This document shows positions 47,601-56,985 of a DNA stretch of 64,000 nucleotides, piece by piece. Numbering within the stretch: position 1 is the stretch's first letter; each line of letters begins with the position of its first letter. The translations under genes were made by a program, and so were the position numbers. The stretch is from Bacteroidaceae bacterium. Its GTDB lineage: Bacteria > Bacteroidota > Bacteroidia > Bacteroidales > Bacteroidaceae. The notes beneath the pieces were generated by a model. The model did not search any database. It was given only the letters and a program-made list of their open reading frames with translations, and had not been told where the DNA came from. Location of the stretch: positions 1-64,000 of the forward strand of contig JAGAYH010000005.1 in the NCBI GenBank assembly GCA_017940565.1. Reading direction: 5' to 3'.

Positions 47601-50409
47601 TTTTGCCGTCCTTATAGACTATGTAGCCGGTGAGTTCTGATGAGCAGGCGGCGGGGGCTTCCCACTTCAGTGAGGTGCCGTCCATGTGCACGTTGCGTGC
47701 CGGGTTCATCTTGTCATTACTGACGATGGCGGTGAGCATGGTGGTGCGCCCGTCGTTGAGTATTTCCACCTTGTCGAAGGTGAACGGTACGGTGTTGTTC
47801 ACCGTGTAGTCCGTGAAATTGCAACTGTTGATGGTGCCTGTGCCTTCGGCTCCGCTGGTGGTGCGGACGAAGAAGAAGAGCTTCACCGGTTGTGACAGGT
47901 CGAGGTCTTTGGTCAGTGCCGTAATGTCATAGGACAAATCGGTGGGATTGACCAGCGTCTCCTTGTTGAAGGCCACGTTGCTGCCATTGAGGGCTTCGTC
48001 GGCGAACTGGAATGTGGTGAACTCCTTGACCTCCTCGGGTTCGGTGGCATCGAGGTTGGTGCTGTAGCCCACGCCAATCTGTACCTCACGGCTGTTGCTG
48101 TAGTTCAGGTTCACATTGATGGCGCGGTCCTTGGGGGCGCGTTCGAGCGGCTTGGCCAGTATCAGGCCCATGTCGATGTACTGACCGCCGGTGGTCTGGT
48201 GCGTGTGGATGGCAAAGACGTTTTCGCCCTTGCGGTTGAGGGCGGCGATGGCTTGTTCAGAGAACGCGATGGTCTTGTAGTCGGTCACGTAGCCCGTCAC
48301 GCTGTATATCTTCACGCCGTTGAGATAAACTTCCGTGTCCTCGTCGTAGAAGAGGCGCATGGCCAGCTGGCTTGCTTCTTCTTCCGTCAGGTTGAGTGTC
48401 ACGGTCTTGCGTATCCAGATGTCGCTGGTCTTCCATGTGGTGCCCAGGGTGGCTCCGCCGGGGCCGTCGCCCTTGAAGCCGGCCAGGCCGGATGACCAGC
48501 TGCTGTCGTCAAATTCGGACAGATACCAGGTCTTGCTGTCGGGCGCTGCGGTGGTGTACTTCCAGGTTTGCTTCTCCACGTTGGCCGTGGGCAGTATGTA
48601 GTCGGGTTTCACGCCTGTCCCTTCGATGGCCAGGCGGTTGCTGCGGTAGATGCTGGCCACGTCGCTCTTGGGGATGCGGTCGTAGGTCATCAGACCGTTA
48701 AGTTCGGCCTCCACGTCGGTAATCTGCGTATAGACGGCGGCGCTCAGTCCCTGCTCGGCGCGGCCGATGGCCAGGATGTTGCTGTAGGTGTCGTAGATGC
48801 TGTCCATAGCCTCGGGCGTGGGAGCGGCGGTGTAGTTCACCTGGCTGTTGCTCCACTTGTGGCCGTCCACGGCATAGGTGATGCCGCCGTATTCACCGCA
48901 GGCTGTGGCCTGGGTGGTGCTGGTGGGAGGTATGGGCGAGGGGTAGGGGTGCGTGTCCTTGATGTCGGCGTAGCCGTAGTTGCTCCAGCCGCTGCCCTCG
49001 TTGATGAGGCGCGTCTTGTCCAGGCCGCGCACGATGAAGGTGCTGTTCTTTGTGCCCACGGCGTCCTGCGGGCCCTGGCCTTCGTTGTAGAGCACCCACA
49101 TGATGATGCTCGGCACGTTGTAGTGGGTGTTGACCATGGCCTTCAGTTCGTTGTTAAACTGCACCGAGTCCAGGGGGATGTTGCCGCCGTAGGTGTTGGT
49201 CGAGGGCATGTCCTGCCATACCATCAGGCCGAGCTTGTCGCACCAGTAGTACCACCGGCGCGGCTCCACCTTGATGTGCTTGCGCACCATGTTGAAGCCG
49301 TAGCGCTTCATCATCACGATGTCGTTGGCCAGTGCCTCGTCGGTCGGGGCGGTGTAGATGCCGTCGGGCCAGAAACCCTGGTCGAGCGGGCCCATCTGGA
49401 ACAGGTATTTGTTGTTCAGCTGCATGCGGATGAATCCCTCGTCGTCTTTCTTCATCGAGATCTTGCGCATGCCGAAGTAGCTCTTCACCTTGTCCTGCTT
49501 GCCGCGGCTGTCGTTCATCGTGATGTTCAGGTCGTAGAGGAACGGGTGGTCGGGGCTCCACAGGTCGGGGTTCGTGATGGTCAGCGTCATGTCTTCGCCC
49601 ACCTTGGCCTTGCCTGTGGCCACCACTTTCTTCTCGTGCATCACTTCCACGCTGAAGTCCGTGGCCAGCGAGGCGTCGCCGCCGGCCTTCACGCTCACCT
49701 TCACCTGGCTCTTGTCCACGTCGGGCACGATGGTCAGGTCGTCTATGTAGGCGTCGTTCACCGACTCCATCCATACCGGCTGCCAGATGCCGCTCACGCT
49801 GGTGTACATGATGCCGCCCGGCGAGAGCGTCTGCTTGCCGCGGGCGTAGCAGCCGTTGTTCGTCGGGTCATATACTTTCACCTCCAGAGTGTTCTCTCCG
49901 GTGCCGTTCACCAGTGTCGTAATGTCGAACGTGAAGGGGTCGTAGCCGCCTTTGTGCTCGCCGGCCTGCTTGCCGTTCACCGTCACCACGCACTGCCAGT
50001 CCACGGCCTCGAAGTGCAGCAGCACCCGCTTGCCCTTGGCCAGCCAGCCCTCGGGCACGGTGAACGTGCGGCGGTAGCCAAAGTTGGCATAATATTTCTT
50101 GATACCTGAAATGGCCGATTCCACGCAGAAGGGCACCAGGATTTCCTGGGTCATCGACTCGGGCAGGCTGGCCTCGATGCTGCTCAGGCTCGAGAATTGC
50201 CAGATGCCGTTCAGGTTTCGCCACTCGTTGCGAACCAGCTGCGGACGGGGATACTCACCCAGCACGTTCTCGGGGTTCACGTCGCTGGCCCACTGCGTCA
50301 TCAGCGGTGCTTTCAGCATTTTCCATGCGGCGCCCTGGGCCGACAGGCTCAGCGCAGCCACCATCAGGAGAGCCGTAAGGGCTCTTTGCATTTGGGAAAA
50401 ATGTTTCAT
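44641..50409 (-). CDS. Giant multidomain GH2 glycosidase with LamG and PKD modules
   Basis: A 1922-residue secreted protein (signal peptide about 1-27). The N-terminal 600 residues are a GH2 enzyme: sugar-binding domain (WRNLNGIWQFSSLSSIEASL, GYDPFTFDITTLVNGTGENT), Ig-like domain, then barrel with acid/base Glu in IIMWVLYNEGQG (near 441) and candidate nucleophile in ACGEYGGITY (near 505). A further beta-domain resembles a carbohydrate-binding unit (VEKQTWKYTTAAPDSKTWYL). Next come a LamG-like domain (about 1005-1185), two or three PKD domains (about 1215-1455), a second LamG (about 1475-1640) and a C-terminal YNVSGQ...LPKGIYIVNGQKV tail. GH2 covers beta-galactosidases, beta-mannosidases and beta-glucuronidases; the exact sugar is not decided. 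The added modules suggest tethering to insoluble glycan or mucin. Confidence 0.87.
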   Translation of the reverse strand: MKHFSQMQRALTALLMVAALSLSAQGAAWKMLKAPLMTQWASDVNPENVLGEYPRPQLVRNEWRNLNGIWQFSSLSSIEASLPESMTQEILVPFCVESAISGIKKYYANFGYRRTFTVPEGWLAKGKRVLLHFEAVDWQCVVTVNGKQAGEHKGGYDPFTFDITTLVNGTGENTLEVKVYDPTNNGCYARGKQTLSPGGIMYTSVSGIWQPVWMESVNDAYIDDLTIVPDVDKSQVKVSVKAGGDASLATDFSVEVMHEKKVVATGKAKVGEDMTLTITNPDLWSPDHPFLYDLNITMNDSRGKQDKVKSYFGMRKISMKKDDEGFIRMQLNNKYLFQMGPLDQGFWPDGIYTAPTDEALANDIVMMKRYGFNMVRKHIKVEPRRWYYWCDKLGLMVWQDMPSTNTYGGNIPLDSVQFNNELKAMVNTHYNVPSIIMWVLYNEGQGPQDAVGTKNSTFIVRGLDKTRLINEGSGWSNYGYADIKDTHPYPSPIPPTSTTQATACGEYGGITYAVDGHKWSNSQVNYTAAPTPEAMDSIYDTYSNILAIGRAEQGLSAAVYTQITDVEAELNGLMTYDRIPKSDVASIYRSNRLAIEGTGVKPDYILPTANVEKQTWKYTTAAPDSKTWYLSEFDDSSWSSGLAGFKGDGPGGATLGTTWKTSDIWIRKTVTLNLTEEEASQLAMRLFYDEDTEVYLNGVKIYSVTGYVTDYKTIAFSEQAIAALNRKGENVFAIHTHQTTGGQYIDMGLILAKPLERAPKDRAINVNLNYSNSREVQIGVGYSTNLDATEPEEVKEFTTFQFADEALNGSNVAFNKETLVNPTDLSYDITALTKDLDLSQPVKLFFFVRTTSGAEGTGTINSCNFTDYTVNNTVPFTFDKVEILNDGRTTMLTAIVSNDKMNPARNVHMDGTSLKWEAPAACSSELTGYIVYKDGKKLTTLGNDAGAFDVSDDTNAGYTVAAQYKKGLSVQSDVFHVTTVAPGTGDNLVRYFNLSGFRIPDVFSKAMEQATIEFWMKPDTVHADFQQVGPGWGSFVITPTSSNQIRAGWTNASAGRVTSAVQAVKPKQWNHIAVTVDGRRLTLYINGKQAGTLNSTIKSGLPQMLNFEFGGEGHLLKGYFDDVRIWKTARTAEQIVTDMDVPVLNPASEPDLLAYYMMDEIEVDGEKKLRDGAGLHHAPYLDEGTSTADTDNSILSGKTFSADFSLLVRSYRQGAEVVPEVTLLGCARWKWNAPDAGVTNLTALKPSFIFPKTGSFDIVLTAYNATGDSLVVTRQAFINAAEKPNADFTVSAEKLPAGQTFSFINKSKNTDAVYQWTLTGANEPAVTGTNATATYARTGTYDVVLTATNAAGTATAKHQVTVTSNGPNVNFEVYPSIVLVDTKAYLRDSTTGSPVTQYWDVYNDSHHTIVNGSSSSFTPKYTGLYTVAHTAENADGRNTVTKKDALLVCSDYSLTGFRFQGQGETITFDNPFAENYKKMTIDWWMKTDKSEVATLMSSSNGQFSATTKADGTLTVKMGTRTVNSTKGFIIPGEWHHYTIAYNSARIYFYRDGVASGNGTVLMTSPAWSDFILGGETPLHATIDELSLWTERRTGPTIKAEVNNPINDIDAAKEGGLFAYYKFNDGTKTLADASGQNHTATVKATALPTELFVPSTGVFALDLGTDVQTAEDVSEQYLTNYKMKFIHTDNFVSDVQGDRFCQLESETETSGWKGDIMAQADDLGVFVDKKYGYTFNAATSWNGFPDEMTDKQVWQTVTLPAGSYRFAINCDEQANTGRCYLVATEGNTLSSNANLDEALASATLEKGSILFTLLDETTLSLGVLYNLPGFSQSVIKSFVLYKENFEILEADGLTDGIRKTVADNGRQTRVRTANGGLVIDGNGPLRVYNVSGQLLVSRSINGATKVNLPKGIYIVNGQKVAVK

Positions 50410-50493
50410 TTTTTTCGTATTTTATATTTGTAATTGTCGCTTCTGTGTAGGGACTGGTGCTCCCCATTTTTCTGAAAAGCACTTATTTCGCCG

Positions 50494-50501
50494 CAAAGAT
50501 A
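50494..50501 (-). promoter_or_regulatory. -7 box of the giant GH2 gene
   Basis: Minus strand reads TATCTTTG, 84 nt before the ATG at 50409, giving a leader of about 75-80 nt. No -33 TTTG is seen. Confidence 0.6.
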
Positions 50502-50577
50502 TGAAAAAACTCCATTCCGCCACGCGCGCGAACATATAATATATATTAAATTCTTCTTTTCCTGTGTTCCTTATTTT

Positions 50578-50763
50578 CCAAAAAATCTTTACATTCCCCT
50601 GGCAGAGGTCCCTTTTCGGCCGTCAGAAGTGGGACTTCGTCGCGCAGAAACGGCGTTTCAAAATTTCGAGGCGCCGCTTCTGTTTGGCTACATCTGAGAC
50701 CCGATGATAATCAGCGGATTGCCAAACGGCCGAAATTTTTCCAAAAATTTTTGACACTTTCGC
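50578..50763 (-). repeat. Family 1 dispersed palindromic repeat, copy D
   Basis: The core CAGAAACGGCGTTTC (50645-50659) pairs with GAGGCGCCGCTTCTG (50668-50682). The left edge CCAAAAAATCTTTACATTCC and right edge CCAAAAATTTTTGACACTTTC are direct repeats bounding the unit. CGGCCGTCAGAAGTGGGAC matches copy C. It lies between divergent promoters, so it is not a terminator here. Confidence 0.8.
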
Positions 50764-50939
50764 GCTCTGGGCCGAGTTATTGCCGAGTGAGAACAAATAT
50801 ACCTTATTATATATAGTGCGCAATCGGTTTTGCATGTCCCTTGAAACCCGGTTTTCGGGTCAAATTTCCGGCCAAAATCAAGAAAAATGGAGGAAAATGA
50901 CTTTTTGAAGGTTAAAAACGAATTTTTTTTCGAATTTTA

Positions 50940-50971
50940 TTTGGAGTTTTGTGCAAAACTATATACATTTG
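50940..50971 (+). promoter_or_regulatory. Consensus promoter of the first giant surface gene
   Basis: TTTG (50940-50943) and TACATTTG (50964-50971) are separated by 20 nt, a full consensus. Transcription would start near 50978, leaving a leader of about 140 nt. Confidence 0.8.
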
Positions 50972-51118
50972 CAAGTTGAATATTGGCTTATTGTCACTCG
51001 TAGTTAACAATTCGTCGGGCCCGCAGCGGTCTCCGGCGAGGGCTTGTGAAAGGTGGCTGTGGCCGATGAACAAAGGAAAGTAGCAAATTTTTGATTAATG
51101 TTTTTAAATACATGTTTT

Positions 51119-54100
51119 ATGAGTAAACTGAAGTTTAATCTGACGCTCCTGTTGGCATGTTTGCTGACAGCAGTGCCGGCCAGCCTTTGGGCTGACCTGA
51201 ACTATTCCTACGACGAGGATGCGAAGACCGCTACGGTCGTCAAAGCCGCCGAGGGTAGTGCGTATGAAGGCGCCATCGTCATTCCGGCCACCGTTACGAA
51301 AGGTGAGACGGAATACACGGTGACTGCTGTAGATGCTGGAGCTTTCTCAAGAACGGCCATTACCGAACTCACGGTGCCCAGCACCGTGACGTCCATGGGT
51401 ATGGATGCAGCCGCTTATTGTGGAAGCCTTAAGAAAGTCACTTTGGGCAATGGTATCAAGACCCTTGGCCAAGGCGTGTTCTTCTCTTCTGCTGTTGAAG
51501 AAGTAATCATTGAAGGTCCGACGACCTCTCTGCCCGGTGCTCCGGCTTACTTCCTCAGCTCAAACCCGACCCTTTTGGCCGATCCTCTCACGGTGGCCAA
51601 TCTGCCGGGCACATGGAAGCCTTTGTTCTCTTCCATTACAGCAAATGAGAATTCAGAAATGTCGCAGGCTGTGTACAACGCCCTGCTGAATTTCTACAAG
51701 ACAAAGTCGTTCACCGCCGGCACTCGTCCGGGTGAATACAGTGCAGAAGGCGTTACTGCCTTTGAAACTGCCATGACTGCAGCCGAGGGTCTCGGTGCCA
51801 ACGCTACCGATGCCGACCGTGGCAAGACCATGGCCCAGTTGGTAAATGCTGCGAACAACGTTTCGTTGATTCCTATTACCGAAGGCTACTACTTTATCGT
51901 TTCCGACAATGCCAAGATTGCTCAGACGCAAAGTTCAGAGAAAGCAGCCTATTTGGATACGGCTGCTGACGATGAAGGTCCGAAGGGTTACCTCTATTGG
52001 GGCGAACTCAGCAAGACCGAAGCCAAGTTCCTCTTTAAGCTGACTGCCGGTGAGGGCGAGGGCAAATGGAATGTCTTCAACCCGGCCACCAAGCTCTATG
52101 TTGGCGAATGCTTAGGCTATACGAAGAAAGTGCCTAACTCTGAAACCGCCGCTTCTTTGGAATTCGTTCCCCTGGGCGAAGCTTCCTATAAGTGGCGCAG
52201 CATGGCTGGCACGCAGGAATGGACCTTCTGCCCGCAAGGCAATCCTGGCGGTGCCAGTGCAGGCCCGTCCTATGTATGGGGCTACAACAATGCAACAGCT
52301 CCTCACGTAGAGTCCACTTGGACACTGGTTCCCGCAACTGATGAGGAAGTTGCAGCCCTCTTCCCCAACCAAGCCGCTCTGGCCGAAACGTTGGCTACTG
52401 CTGAGCAACTGAAGGACAACTGCTGGTACTGGAAGAATGTCATTGGCAAGGGCCAGATGGAATTCGACTCCAAGCAGACCACCACGCTTCCCCAAGGCAA
52501 GGGTACTCTGAACGGTGACGAAGTGGGCCAGATTGTAAGCAACGCTCTCTATGCCGAATATACCGAAGCTATCGAAGCTGCCAAGGCCGCTGTTGAAGCC
52601 GGAGACGAAGAAGGCGCTGCCGAAATCAACACGAAGCTCGACTCCCTGAACAAGGTAATCGCTGCTATCGATACTTACGAAGCTGAAAAGGATGCCGCAA
52701 CGCTGGCTAACCCGTTGACCGAAGGCTACTATGTTGTAATGGCCGGTTTGGCTGACCAGTGCAACGAAGTCATCAAGGTGATGGGCTACGACGCTGTGGC
52801 CAAGAAGATGGTTCAGCAGAACTACGCTGAAAACTATGCCGGCCAGATCTTCGAAGTAACTAAGAGCACAACTGAAGGCTCATGGAACTTCAAGAACGTG
52901 GCTGCCGGCCAGTATCTCGGCAAGGCCAACGGCACCGCCCTCGAACTGAGCGACGAACCCGTTAACCTGACGCTGAAGACCCACCGTCCTGACTGGGGTT
53001 ACTCCAAGCGCGTACGTCTGCGCTTCTTCGTAGACGGCGAAGCTACCAACTGGAGCACACGTCCCACCGGTGACGATGTGAATGCCGCTTCCGGTCAAGA
53101 CTGGCAGCTCATCTGGGTTCTCCGCAAGGTGGACTACACCCCGCAGAGCGACGCCGTTGAGGCCCTGACCAAGGCTCTGGCTGAAAGCGATATCGCTGCC
53201 AACTATCCGTTCGCTTACTACGACGACAACGACCAGAAGACGCTGGCCGACGGCTCCAACTCCTGCGACGGTACCGAACTGGGTCAGTATCTGCCCAACG
53301 AGCTCCGTCTGAACTTGCTCGAGGCTCGTGCCAATGCTCAGGCTGCTGTTGACGGCGGTGAAGTGACCGACGCTGACGCTACGGCTCTGACGCAGGCCAT
53401 CAACGAAGCCGTTGAAGCCATCCAGACTGCTTACGAACAGCTGCCGGAATTCAAGCCTGGCATGGGTGCCGACGAGGTAGCCATTCCGCTGGTTGACGGT
53501 GGTGTTTATTACATCCTCCATGGCTTGGCCGACGACCAGGCTGGTGGTTATAATAAGGTAATGGGTGCCAAGGAAGACGGTTCGCTCTGGCGTATGAACT
53601 TCGACGATAAGGCCAACCCGAACTTCATGTACAAGTTCACGAAGAAGACTGTCTTCGTTACGAATCCTGAAGATGAAGAAGAAGAAGTCGAATACACCGT
53701 TTGGAACATTCAGAACCTCGGTACCGGTAAGTACCTCGGTCAGCACGTAACTCCTGACGGAGCAACCAAGCAGGAACTCGAACTGGCTGACAGTCCTAAG
53801 GATTACCTGATCACTTTGACAGACAACAGCGTTATCCAGGGTGGTAACCAGAAGAAGCGCAAACGCTTCGACTTCCGTGAAGCCGACTGGGATATGACGA
53901 AGTGTCTCTATGGTAACGGCGGTAGCACAACTACTGACGAGACGAAGATTCTGCTGAATCCGGGTCCCGCCGGTTGGGATTGGCGTACCGTTTGGTACTT
54001 CCGTCCGGTTCCCGAAGACCTGATTCCTAAAGACGAACCCGTTGACACCGTATTCACTGCAGACGACATCGACGAAGGCAAGCTCTACACGCTGACCTCC

Positions 54101-56788
54101 AAGCGCGGTGCCATGGCATTCGGTATCCTGAAGGGCACTGCCGCTAACTCCAACAAGTATATCAGCTCGCGTGCCAACGTGGATGCCACCGATGCCGAAC
54201 AGCAGTTCGCATTCGTTAAGGTAGGCGACAACTACTATCTCTACAACCCGGCTGCCAAGGCTGCTATTGCTCACAACTATGCTGTCGGCTGCTCGAACGC
54301 CTATGGTCCCAAGTATGCCCTTCCTGCTAAGCTGACGCTGCAGGCAACCGGCAATGCCGAGTATCCTACGTTTGTTAAGCTCAACCGTGCATACATCAAT
54401 ATGCAGAATGCTTATACTAACGACTCCGTACGTGCTGCCATCAACAGCTATTCTACTCCTGACGACGGCAACCGCATCGTAATCAAGTCCGTTCCGGGCA
54501 GCGAATTCGATCCGACGGAAGCTAAGGCTGCCATTGAGGAGGGTCTGCAGTACTACACGAAGAAGTCTTATGGCATCGGTGGTGCCCGTGGTAACTGGAC
54601 CATTATCGACGGTAAGATGGCCGCTACTCACAAGAGTAACAAGGGTACCGAAGTTGAAGCCATCGATCCTGCCAACAATGCTAACCAGCAGTGGGCTCTC
54701 GTTTACAACGAAGGCAACCTCTACCTCTACAACGTAGGTCAGAAGAAGTTCATCTATAAGGACGAGGCCGGTGCTACCAACCTGGCTAAGAACGATGCTA
54801 CGCCTATCACTTACAGCTGGGGTAACTCTGTAAACCCGAACCTGCTGGTATTTGAAGATGGCACATGGACCATCAACAACAACAACAGCGGTGACGTAGG
54901 TCTTGGCAGCTGGTACAGTGCCGACGACGGCAACAAGGTAGAACTTACCGAGGTTGCTGACTTCGACGACGCTGCCGCACTGGCTCAGCTCAATGCTACC
55001 CGCTACGACGTAACCTTCAACCTCATGAACGAGGACAGCACCACGTTCTACAGCTACACGAAGGACTATGTTTACGACGAGGAAATCTCTGAACTGCCCG
55101 CCGCTCTGAAGAACGTTTACTACGAATATGGCACCGTGCCCACCATTACGGTTAGCACCGACGTGGCTCAGAACGTAGTTAACGTAGTTGCCAAGTGGGT
55201 TGGTCCTATGGAACTCTCCGAGGCATTCGACGACGATGCAGCCTGGTACGCTCTGAACCTCCGCAACAAGTCCATCGCTGTCAAGGGTAACGAAGACGGC
55301 ACCACGGCCGTGGCTCTGAACAACTCTTACAATGCTAAGGACGTTCTGGCCGGCGACATCTGGGCCTTCAAGGGCAACAACTTCGGTGGCTTCAGCATCT
55401 ACAACAAGAAGACCGGTCTCTACATGAAGGCTCCGGTTGACATTGCCAACGACGAGGTAACCCTCTCCGCTGAAGAGAACACCGACTGGATCATCGTTCC
55501 GAGCCAGTCCACCGCATTCCCCGACGAGACGGGTGCCGGTACCGGCTTCATGCTCCAGATCAAGGGTGACGATCCTCTGAACACGCTCAACCAGTATGGT
55601 GGTGAGAACAGCGCTATCCTGAAGGTATGGCACTCTCAGAACAACTATACGGATAAGGGCGGTGCCTTCCAGGTACAGAAGCCCAACGACTTCGTAGTTG
55701 ACGCCATCAAGGCTATCACTGAACTGCCCGAAGGCATTGTTTACAGCCTGCCCGCTGACCTTAAGGACGAAATCTCCAACAAGGTTGAAGGCGCTGACGC
55801 TTTGTCACTGGCTGAACTCGCTGAAATTTATGACGAGGCTGTCGAAGGCCAAATCCAGCCGACCACCGGCTTCTACCGCTTGGTTAACAAGCAGTACAAC
55901 GAAAAGCTCGGTATCGACAAGGACGGTGTCTTCAAGGCATCTACCGATGACCTCGGCACCATCTTCAAGCTGACCGTTGAGGGTGAAAACGTGAAACTGG
56001 CTGCCCAGGGTCTCGAAATCCCGATGATGGAAACCAGCGCAGTGACCAAGGGTGCTGAAGAAGGCATCACGGGTACACTCGTACACGCAGCCGGTACTGC
56101 TACCGCCGCATTCGACTTCCGTGGCGATGGCGAACACGACTATCCGACCTATTGCGCTATGCACATGCGTGCCAACAAGGAACTCGTAGGTTGGGAATCC
56201 GCCGCCGATGCTTCCCAGTGGTATCTCTATCCTGTAGAGAGCGTTCAGTATCCTCTCAACCTGGTTGAAGGAACTCAAGACGCTTACGCAACGATGTATC
56301 TGCCGTTCACTGTATCCGTAGAAGGCGCTGATGTATTCACCATCGAATACGTTGACGGCGACTATGCACAGCTCAAGGCTGTCAATGGCGGTGTAGTTCC
56401 CGCCGGCTCACCGGTTATCCTCAAGGGTGGTGCTAACGGAGCATTCCTCGTTCCGAGCCTCGAGGACGGCGAACCTCTCGAAGACAACATCCTCCTGGGT
56501 ACATACCTCGAGATTGCCACTCCGGCCAACGGCATGATCTTCTCCGGCACTCCGGGTGAAATCGGCTTCTACAAGAACGCTAAGGACGCTGTTCCTGCCA
56601 ACAAGGCTTACATCGTTGACGGTGAAGGCAACAGCAACAAGTTCATCCTTAACTTCTCCGCTACCGGCATCGCTGGTGCCAAGGTTGACCTCAAGAACGC
56701 TACTATCTACGACCTCCAGGGCCGTCGCGTTGAAAAGGCCGGCAAGGGCATCTACATTGTCAACGGCAAGAAAGTCGAGTTGAAGTAA
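51119..56788 (+). CDS. Giant repeat-containing surface protein 1
   Basis: An 1889-residue secreted protein (signal peptide MSKLKFNLTLLLACLLTAVP; a longer start at 51098 adds MFLNTCF). Residues about 25-150 are BspA-like leucine-rich (GAFSRTAITELTVPSTVTSM, GVFFSSAVEEVIIEGPTTSL). The rest alternates two module types. The first is beta-rich blocks opening LTEGYYVVMAG, DGGVYYILHGLADD or EGKLYTLTSKRGAM, with trefoil-like words such as NQQWALVYNEGNLYLYN. The second is alpha-helical FIVAR-like linkers rich in Ala/Glu/Asp (TKALAESDIAANYPF, EARANAQAAVDGGEVTDADA). The end carries IYDLQGRRVEKAGKGIYIVN. Likely a cell-surface adhesin or lectin-like protein; the ligand is unknown. Its lysine, asparagine and valine codons are strongly biased, as in highly expressed genes. 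Confidence 0.8.
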   Translation: MSKLKFNLTLLLACLLTAVPASLWADLNYSYDEDAKTATVVKAAEGSAYEGAIVIPATVTKGETEYTVTAVDAGAFSRTAITELTVPSTVTSMGMDAAAYCGSLKKVTLGNGIKTLGQGVFFSSAVEEVIIEGPTTSLPGAPAYFLSSNPTLLADPLTVANLPGTWKPLFSSITANENSEMSQAVYNALLNFYKTKSFTAGTRPGEYSAEGVTAFETAMTAAEGLGANATDADRGKTMAQLVNAANNVSLIPITEGYYFIVSDNAKIAQTQSSEKAAYLDTAADDEGPKGYLYWGELSKTEAKFLFKLTAGEGEGKWNVFNPATKLYVGECLGYTKKVPNSETAASLEFVPLGEASYKWRSMAGTQEWTFCPQGNPGGASAGPSYVWGYNNATAPHVESTWTLVPATDEEVAALFPNQAALAETLATAEQLKDNCWYWKNVIGKGQMEFDSKQTTTLPQGKGTLNGDEVGQIVSNALYAEYTEAIEAAKAAVEAGDEEGAAEINTKLDSLNKVIAAIDTYEAEKDAATLANPLTEGYYVVMAGLADQCNEVIKVMGYDAVAKKMVQQNYAENYAGQIFEVTKSTTEGSWNFKNVAAGQYLGKANGTALELSDEPVNLTLKTHRPDWGYSKRVRLRFFVDGEATNWSTRPTGDDVNAASGQDWQLIWVLRKVDYTPQSDAVEALTKALAESDIAANYPFAYYDDNDQKTLADGSNSCDGTELGQYLPNELRLNLLEARANAQAAVDGGEVTDADATALTQAINEAVEAIQTAYEQLPEFKPGMGADEVAIPLVDGGVYYILHGLADDQAGGYNKVMGAKEDGSLWRMNFDDKANPNFMYKFTKKTVFVTNPEDEEEEVEYTVWNIQNLGTGKYLGQHVTPDGATKQELELADSPKDYLITLTDNSVIQGGNQKKRKRFDFREADWDMTKCLYGNGGSTTTDETKILLNPGPAGWDWRTVWYFRPVPEDLIPKDEPVDTVFTADDIDEGKLYTLTSKRGAMAFGILKGTAANSNKYISSRANVDATDAEQQFAFVKVGDNYYLYNPAAKAAIAHNYAVGCSNAYGPKYALPAKLTLQATGNAEYPTFVKLNRAYINMQNAYTNDSVRAAINSYSTPDDGNRIVIKSVPGSEFDPTEAKAAIEEGLQYYTKKSYGIGGARGNWTIIDGKMAATHKSNKGTEVEAIDPANNANQQWALVYNEGNLYLYNVGQKKFIYKDEAGATNLAKNDATPITYSWGNSVNPNLLVFEDGTWTINNNNSGDVGLGSWYSADDGNKVELTEVADFDDAAALAQLNATRYDVTFNLMNEDSTTFYSYTKDYVYDEEISELPAALKNVYYEYGTVPTITVSTDVAQNVVNVVAKWVGPMELSEAFDDDAAWYALNLRNKSIAVKGNEDGTTAVALNNSYNAKDVLAGDIWAFKGNNFGGFSIYNKKTGLYMKAPVDIANDEVTLSAEENTDWIIVPSQSTAFPDETGAGTGFMLQIKGDDPLNTLNQYGGENSAILKVWHSQNNYTDKGGAFQVQKPNDFVVDAIKAITELPEGIVYSLPADLKDEISNKVEGADALSLAELAEIYDEAVEGQIQPTTGFYRLVNKQYNEKLGIDKDGVFKASTDDLGTIFKLTVEGENVKLAAQGLEIPMMETSAVTKGAEEGITGTLVHAAGTATAAFDFRGDGEHDYPTYCAMHMRANKELVGWESAADASQWYLYPVESVQYPLNLVEGTQDAYATMYLPFTVSVEGADVFTIEYVDGDYAQLKAVNGGVVPAGSPVILKGGANGAFLVPSLEDGEPLEDNILLGTYLEIATPANGMIFSGTPGEIGFYKNAKDAVPANKAYIVDGEGNSNKFILNFSATGIAGAKVDLKNATIYDLQGRRVEKAGKGIYIVNGKKVELK

Positions 56789-56831
56789 TCTGAACGCCCC
56801 TCCCTCCGGGGAGACAAGGCATAACTGTCAG

Positions 56832-56868
56832 GCGGTGCGCTCTCAACGGAGCGCACCGCTTCTTTTTT
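56832..56868 (+). terminator. Intrinsic terminator after giant surface gene 1
   Basis: GCGGTGCGCTC (56832-56842) pairs perfectly with GAGCGCACCGC (56849-56859) around a 6-nt loop, followed by TTCTTTTTT. It lies 43 nt past the stop. Confidence 0.88.
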
Positions 56869-56985
56869 GCTGCACGCCCCCCCGACTTAGAGGTGGCCCC
56901 GTGGATGTAGCGGCATGTGGCGCCTCCCCTCTCCAGAGTTGTAAAACAGACCAAAGCAGCCCAAAAGGGTAAAAGTAGTTCCTTA

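Larger units (their letters stand above)
50410..51118. other. Long divergent intergenic region with promoters and a family 1 repeat
   Basis: No gene is seen over 709 nt. It holds the minus -7 box at 50494-50501, family 1 copy D (50578-50763), a full plus promoter at 50940-50971 and a leader of about 140 nt before the first giant surface gene. The stretch 50764-50939 holds nothing I recognise. Confidence 0.65.

Noticed and set aside
48568..50109. 513-codon plus-strand frame across the GH2 gene
   Set aside because: It is a shadow of the minus-strand GH2 coding region, whose catalytic motifs are clear.
52880..55633. 917-codon open frame on the minus strand
   Set aside because: It lies wholly antisense to the giant surface gene, which has a signal peptide, repeats and a promoter. 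The strong codon bias of that gene keeps the opposite frame free of stops; the antisense translation shows no domain.
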